Shown here in pieces: positions 59,496 through 64,000 of a DNA stretch of 64,000 bases. Both the position numbers and the translations under genes were made by a program. How positions within the stretch are numbered: position 1 is the first letter of the stretch; each line of letters begins with the position of its first letter. Below the pieces are notes generated by a model. The model had not been told where the DNA came from. It was given only the letters and a program-made list of their open reading frames with translations, and searched no databases. Origin of the DNA: Cupriavidus lacunae. Lineage in GTDB: Bacteria > Pseudomonadota > Gammaproteobacteria > Burkholderiales > Burkholderiaceae. The DNA lies in the NCBI RefSeq assembly GCF_003353055.1, contig NZ_QKWJ01000007.1, forward strand, positions 124,001 through 188,000, given 5' to 3'.

Positions 59496-61979
59496 TCAGC
59501 CGCACTCGCCCACATAGCCGCAATTGGCGCATTTGGCGCAGCCATCGACCTTGTGCAGGGCGTGCGCGCCACACTCCGGGCACGGCTTGCCGGTGCCGAC
59601 ACCGGGGGTGCCGGGAGCCATGCGGGACTGGCTGGCGAGATCCGCCCCGGCGTCCAGCGCCTGCTGCCCGCCCTCGCGCTGCGCCAGCCGTGCCGCCAGG
59701 GCGGCCACCGGCACCTGGCCGCCCTCGGCATCCAGGAAGCCGCGCTTGATCAGGATGCGCTGCAGCGCGTAGCTGAGCGCGGCCACTTCCGAGTCATGGA
59801 AGCGCGGCACCTCAGTGCCGTCCTGGCGCACCAGCGTGCCGTAGCGCACGGTGCCCTTGTCCCAGACCACGTTGCGCATGTCCGCCAGCGCCTTGGCCAC
59901 CGACCCGCCCGAGCGCGCCACCATCGACAACAGCCGCATGGTCGAGGTGATCCACTGCTGGCCCTCGCTGCGCTGCCCCGCCGGCATGAAGAACTCCACC
60001 GGACGCTCGATCTCCACCGGCTTGCCGTCGGCCACGCCGGCGACGCGCATGAAGTTGACGGTCAGGTAGACGGTCTTGTGGCCCTCGTAGGTCAGGTATT
60101 CGACCTTGGAAGTCACGCCCTCGAGGTCGCCCACCGGCCGGCTGCCGAAGGGTCGCACCAGCGGGTTGTCGTCGGCCACGGCAGCGGCCGCCGCCGGGGC
60201 CCCCACCGACAGCACGGCCCCCAGCACCGAATTGGGGCGATAGGTCGCCAGCCCCTTCAGGCCGGCCTTCCAGGCCTCCAGGTACAGATTGCGGAAGGCT
60301 TCGTACGGGTAGTCCTCCGGCACGTTGACGGTCTTGCTGATGCTGGTGTCGATATACGGCTGCACCGCTTCCAGCATCCGCATATGATCCAGCGCCGACA
60401 TCTGCAGCGCGGTGACGAAGGCGTCCGGCAACTGGGACATGTCGGCCCCCATGTGACGATAAAGCCGCCATGCATGGTCCGCCACCTCGAAAATGCGATA
60501 GCCGTTGTCCGGCATGCGCTTCTTGCGGTTGTAGGTCCACGAGAAGGCCGGCTCGATGCCATTCGACGCATTGTCGGCAAAGGCCAGCGTGATAGTGCCG
60601 GTGGGCGCGATCGACAGCAGGTGCGAGTTGCGCAGCCCGTTGCGCGCAATGGCATCGCGCACGCGCTCGGGCAGCCGGCTGGCAAACCCGCTCTGCAGGT
60701 AGGCACTGGCATCGAACAGTGGGAAGGCACCCTTCTCCGCGGCCAGTTCGGTCGACGCCAGGTAGGCATCGTCGCGCATGCGCTCCGAGATCCGCGCCGC
60801 CAGCTGCCGCGCCGGCTCGGTGTCGTAGCGCAGGCCCAGCATCACCAGCGCGCTGCCCAGCCCCAGGAAGCCCAACCCGACGCGGCGCTTGGCGTGGGCC
60901 TCGGCCTGTTGTTCCGGCAACGGCCAGAAGGTCACGTCGAGGACGTTGTCGAGCATGCGCGTGGCCACGCGCACCACCTCGGCAAAGGCATCGAAATCAA
61001 ACTCGGCCTGCGGCGTGAACGGCTGGCGCACGAAGCGGGTCAGGTTGACCGAGCCCAGGCAGCAGCAGCCATAGGACGGCAGCGGCTGCTCGGCGCAGGG
61101 GTTGGTGGCCTCGATGCGCTCGCAGTAATAGAGGTTGTTGTCGGCGTTGATCTGCGACAGGAACAGGATGCCCGGCTCGGCATGGTCGTAGGTGGCCTGC
61201 ATGACCTGGTCCCACAGGTTGCGCGCCGGCACACGCCGGTACACCCATTGCCCGTCGTCGCGGCGGTAGGCCCCCGCGGCAATCATGTCGGCGCCCGGCT
61301 CGGCCTCATGCACCAGCTCGACCTCGCCGTCGGCCTGCACCGCCTGCATGAAGGCATCGGTGACGCCAATGGAGAGGTTGAAGTTGCTGAGTTCGCCCTT
61401 GTCCTTGGCGTGGATAAAGCTCTCGATATCCGGATGGTCGCAGCGCAGCACGCCCATCTGCGCCCCGCGGCGCGCGCCGGCCGACTCCACCGTGGAGCAC
61501 GACGCATCGAACACCTTCATGAACGACACCGGACCCGATGCGCGCGAATGCGTGGCCCGCACCAGCGCGCCGGCCGGACGGATCGCGGAGAAGTCATAGC
61601 CCACGCCGCCGCCGCGGCGCATGGTTTCGGCGGCCTGCGCCACCGCCGTGTAGATGCTGGGGCGGCCGTCGCGCGGCTCCGACACCGAATCGCCCACCGG
61701 CTGCACGAAGCAATTGATCAGCGTGGCCTGGATGCCGGTGCCCGCCGCCGAATTGATGCGCCCGGCCGGCACGAAGCCGTTTTCCTGCGCCCACAGGAAG
61801 CGCGCGCCCCAGGCCTCGCGCTGGTCCTCGGGCTCGGCCTGCGCCAGCGCGCGCGCCACGCGCTGCCTGACCTCGGCAATGCTGCCCTCTTCGCCCTTGG
61901 CGTATTTCTCGATCAGGACTTCGGTGGAGATTTCCTGCGGCGCCAGCGCACCGCGAATGATCTGGTCGTTTGCGTTCAT
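59496..61979 (-). CDS. Adenosylcobalamin-dependent (class II) ribonucleotide reductase
   Basis: An 827-residue enzyme that reduces ribonucleotides with a B12-derived radical, independent of oxygen. Cys90 (LINCF), the NPCAEQ motif with Cys295 (usual form NPCGEQ), and [20 protein letters not shown] belong to the RNR barrel. The C-terminal end holds four cysteines in two CxxC-type pairs (CPEC, CAKCANC), which deliver electrons to the active site. The ATG at 61979 is chosen at the conserved NANDQII start. No cobalamin riboswitch is seen upstream. It lies between dnaX and the SRP RNA gene. Confidence 0.92.
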   Translation of the reverse strand: MNANDQIIRGALAPQEISTEVLIEKYAKGEEGSIAEVRQRVARALAQAEPEDQREAWGARFLWAQENGFVPAGRINSAAGTGIQATLINCFVQPVGDSVSEPRDGRPSIYTAVAQAAETMRRGGGVGYDFSAIRPAGALVRATHSRASGPVSFMKVFDASCSTVESAGARRGAQMGVLRCDHPDIESFIHAKDKGELSNFNLSIGVTDAFMQAVQADGEVELVHEAEPGADMIAAGAYRRDDGQWVYRRVPARNLWDQVMQATYDHAEPGILFLSQINADNNLYYCERIEATNPCAEQPLPSYGCCCLGSVNLTRFVRQPFTPQAEFDFDAFAEVVRVATRMLDNVLDVTFWPLPEQQAEAHAKRRVGLGFLGLGSALVMLGLRYDTEPARQLAARISERMRDDAYLASTELAAEKGAFPLFDASAYLQSGFASRLPERVRDAIARNGLRNSHLLSIAPTGTITLAFADNASNGIEPAFSWTYNRKKRMPDNGYRIFEVADHAWRLYRHMGADMSQLPDAFVTALQMSALDHMRMLEAVQPYIDTSISKTVNVPEDYPYEAFRNLYLEAWKAGLKGLATYRPNSVLGAVLSVGAPAAAAAVADDNPLVRPFGSRPVGDLEGVTSKVEYLTYEGHKTVYLTVNFMRVAGVADGKPVEIERPVEFFMPAGQRSEGQQWITSTMRLLSMVARSGGSVAKALADMRNVVWDKGTVRYGTLVRQDGTEVPRFHDSEVAALSYALQRILIKRGFLDAEGGQVPVAALAARLAQREGGQQALDAGADLASQSRMAPGTPGVGTGKPCPECGAHALHKVDGCAKCANCGYVGECG

Positions 61980-62132
61980 GTATTGGCTCACCACGTGTGC
62001 GGGTTCGTGAATGGTCGGGCCGGCGCGGCCCACATCGCCTGCGCCAGATCAAGCCAGCGCCATGCCGCGGGCAATGACCCGCGTTCGCAAGGGGCATTCG
62101 ACGCAATTTCTCCGCGACTTCGCGGTCTGGGT

Positions 62133-62138
62133 TACAAT
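62133..62138 (+). promoter_or_regulatory. Probable -10 box of the 4.5S RNA gene
   Basis: TACAAT lies 8 bp upstream of the predicted RNA 5' end. No convincing -35 hexamer is seen at 16-18 bp spacing. Confidence 0.45.
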
Positions 62139-62145
62139 GCCGCTC

Positions 62146-62243
62146 GGACGGGCCTCCTCGCATGGTGGCGCGGTCAACCTGGTCAGGTCGGGAACGAAGC
62201 AGCCACAGCCGTTTTCCGCCAGTGCCGAGGGTCAGGCTCGTCC
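62146..62243 (+). ncRNA. ffs: 4.5S RNA, signal recognition particle RNA (bacterial small type)
   Basis: The apical domain GGTCAGGTCGGGAACGAAGCAGCC matches the conserved Ffh-binding hairpin, with a GGAA tetraloop closed by C-G and G-C pairs. GGACGGGCC at the 5' end pairs with GGCTCGTCC at the 3' end with one G-T pair. The predicted length is 98 nt. It directs ribosomes making inner-membrane proteins to FtsY. A location near dnaX is usual in Betaproteobacteria. Confidence 0.93.
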
Positions 62244-62401
62244 ACCTCACACCCCCTCCTGCTTTACCCCTGCCGTACCCCTGCTTCAACCCACCCCGGT
62301 AATACCCAACCGCACGCACCAGCCGCCTGCAGCGCAGTCCCTGTCACTTTAGTACAGCCGGGCCGCCATCGCGCGCGCCGCACACCCCATTTTGCGCCGA
62401 T

Positions 62402-62426
62402 TCTGGCACCCTGTCCGGGCGCCAGA
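62402..62426. terminator. Hairpin downstream of the AddA-like gene
   Basis: TCTGGC-A-CCC and GGG-C-GCCAGA form a stem with one mismatch around TGTCC. It lies 8 bp past the AddA stop on the minus strand; no T-run follows. Confidence 0.45.
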
Positions 62427-62433
62427 CCGGCTC

Positions 62434-64000
62434 TCAGAACAGCGAGCCCTGCTGCGGCACCGGCGGCGCCAAGCGCTCGGCGGGAATCCATTCGCCATCG
62501 GCAGTGGCCACACCGGCCTCGATGCGCTTGCCCGGGAACATCGGCGCGATCGCCGCCGCATAGCGGCCCAGCTGCGCGCGATAGGACGCGTGCTCCTGTG
62601 GCAGCAGGCGCAGCTTGTAGTCGACGATCACCACGCGGTCGTCGAACTCCACCAGCCGGTCGATACGCAGCAGCCGGCCGCGTGCGTCATAGAGTTCGAC
62701 CTCGTTGCGCGCGCTGCAGGCATCGCCCGCCTCCAGCAACGGCGCCAGCGCCGGCGCGCGCAGCATCGCGGCCACGGCTTCCAGCGCTTCTTCCACCTGT
62801 TGCCGCCAGGCCTGCCGTGCCGGCTCGGTGTGCGCGCCCGTCAGCGGGAACCAGCGCAGGACGGTGTCGATCGCGGGCACGCCGGCGAAGGCTTCCGGAT
62901 AGCGCGTCAGGCGTTCCAGCAAGGCATGCACCAGCTCGCCGTGGCGGGCCGCCGCGGCGTTGAAGACGATGCCGTCGGACTCGTCTTCCACTTCCGTGCC
63001 GTCTTCCGCAAAGGCAATCCCTTGCTGGTCATCCACGGCATCGCGGTAGCGCAGCCGGAAGTCGGTAAAGCGCACCGGCTCGCTCAGGCGCGCGAGCGTC
63101 GGGGCCGGGTCCTGAGCGTTGGCCACATCAGCAAGCTCGCCCGGATAGGCCGGCACCATCTCGCCGACGCCCGCAGCCTGCAGCCGCACGTACCAGCTGC
63201 CGGCGATCTCGGTATTGCCCTCACCGGCACTGCTGCGGCTGGCACGGCCCTTGACCCCACTGACCAGCAGGCCTTGCTGCGCGCGCGTCATGGCCACATA
63301 CAGCAGGTTCCAGTTCTCGCGCTCGCCGAGCGCCGCCTCGGCCTCGAACAACGGCGCGCGCGCCAGCCCGCGCTCGCTGCGCTTGCCGTAGGCCGAGAAA
63401 TGCCGCGGCACCGGCGACGACGGCGGCCAGTCGACCAGGATGCCGCCCCGGTCCGCGGCCGGCTCGCTATGGTTGGCATCGAGCAGCACCACGAACGGCG
63501 CCTCCAGCCCCTTGGCCGCGTGCACCGTCAGGATATGGACCGCGTCGAGGCCGGCATACGCCGGATCATCCTCGGCCGGCTCCACGTCTTCGGCGCTCTC
63601 GCCCATGCCGCCTTCGTCGGGGCTTTCGCCCTCGTCGCCGCGGCGGATTGCCTGCAGTTCGTCGATAAACTTCGGCAGGCTCGGATAGCGCCCGCCGTCG
63701 AGGTCCAGCGACAGCTTCAGGAAGGCGTCGAGGTTGGCCAGCACCTGCTCGCGGATATCCGGCGGCGCGGCCTCGGCGTAGCGGCGGCGCACTTCGCCGC
63801 CGTGGAAGATCTGGTCGATCAGGTCATGCACCGGCTGGTGCGGCGCGACGCGCAGCCACTGGCGCAGCCGCGGCACGCCTTCGCGCAGCGCGTCGGAGAC
63901 GTGCGCGGGCAGGCCGCCGGCCTCGATGCGCGCCCACCAGCCGCCCTCGCCTTCCGTCCGGGCCAGCGCCAGCAGGTCGTCGTCGGTCGCGCCCACCAGC
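62434..64000 (-). CDS. addA: AddA-like UvrD-type helicase/nuclease, C-terminal part (cut by window edge)
   Basis: The open frame runs past base 64000, so only about 520 C-terminal residues are seen. Helicase motif V (VHILTVHAAKGLE) and VI (NLLYVAMTRAQQG) are followed by a PD-(D/E)XK nuclease domain with RIDRLVEFDDRVVIVDYK (catalytic D-YK). This is the arrangement of the AddA subunit of AddAB-type double-strand-break end-processing enzymes. AddB is not in the window. A single-subunit relative cannot be excluded. Confidence 0.85.
   Translation of the reverse strand, partial: LVGATDDDLLALARTEGEGGWWARIEAGGLPAHVSDALREGVPRLRQWLRVAPHQPVHDLIDQIFHGGEVRRRYAEAAPPDIREQVLANLDAFLKLSLDLDGGRYPSLPKFIDELQAIRRGDEGESPDEGGMGESAEDVEPAEDDPAYAGLDAVHILTVHAAKGLEAPFVVLLDANHSEPAADRGGILVDWPPSSPVPRHFSAYGKRSERGLARAPLFEAEAALGERENWNLLYVAMTRAQQGLLVSGVKGRASRSSAGEGNTEIAGSWYVRLQAAGVGEMVPAYPGELADVANAQDPAPTLARLSEPVRFTDFRLRYRDAVDDQQGIAFAEDGTEVEDESDGIVFNAAAARHGELVHALLERLTRYPEAFAGVPAIDTVLRWFPLTGAHTEPARQAWRQQVEEALEAVAAMLRAPALAPLLEAGDACSARNEVELYDARGRLLRIDRLVEFDDRVVIVDYKLRLLPQEHASYRAQLGRYAAAIAPMFPGKRIEAGVATADGEWIPAERLAPPVPQQGSLF

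Noticed and set aside
61980..62145. Cobalamin riboswitch before the class II ribonucleotide reductase
   Set aside because: The region is short and shows no B12-box-like conserved core; only a small GCGGGTCATTGCCCGC-type hairpin is present.

Overview
The window is GC-rich, gene-dense chromosomal core DNA of a betaproteobacterium. Protein content and gene order (surE-pcm-nlpD-rpoS; der-hfq-hflX-hflK-hflC-hisZ-purA; a Bug-type solute receptor; AddA-type recombination nuclease; class II ribonucleotide reductase) fit Burkholderiales, most likely Cupriavidus/Ralstonia. This is inferred from recognised proteins, not from a search. I see no prophage, transposase, CRISPR array, rRNA or clearly broken gene. 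Both window ends cut a gene: a CinA-like protein on the left and an AddA-like helicase/nuclease on the right.

Left part (1-17 kb): an envelope/lipid-type set on the minus strand (EI24 membrane protein, fatty acid hydroxylase, variant polysaccharide deacetylase, beta-propeller), the helicase hrpA, and divergent argA only 23 bp away. The Fe-trafficking protein, rpiA and transaldolase follow, then a sirtuin-rlmB-rnr minus-strand run and a tRNA-Leu(CAG) with a perfect-consensus promoter. Next is a small self-contained unit: a single-cysteine Rrf2 repressor and an NAD(P)-binding oxidoreductase, each preceded by the same 27-bp operator.

Middle (17.9-35.4 kb): one long minus-strand housekeeping array. 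Reading in the direction of transcription it is ndk, rlmN, pilW-like, rodZ-like, ispG, hisS, yfgM, bamB, der, hfq, hflX, hflK, hflC, hisZ, purA and a purine-type phosphoribosyltransferase. It joins isoprenoid, tRNA-charging, outer-membrane assembly, ribosome GTPase, RNA chaperone, membrane protease control and purine/histidine functions. From 35.4 to 44 kb come a Bax-inhibitor-like membrane protein, rlmD, two nucleases and the stationary-phase cluster surE-pcm-nlpD-rpoS.

Right part (44-64 kb) is more accessory. It holds a quinone oxidoreductase, a porin divergent from an OmpR-type two-component system, and an ABC importer of the sulfonate/nitrate type. A catabolic cluster follows (LysR regulator, CaiB-type CoA transferase, HMG-CoA-lyase-like enzyme, Bug receptor) that could activate and cleave a branched hydroxy-dicarboxylate. 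The window ends with recR-ybaB-dnaX, the class II ribonucleotide reductase, the 4.5S SRP RNA and the partial addA.

The most interesting signals are regulatory: the symmetric shared -10 box between hrpA and argA, which would make both messages nearly leaderless; the twin Rrf2 operators; and a 10-bp direct repeat upstream of the porin beside a two-component system.
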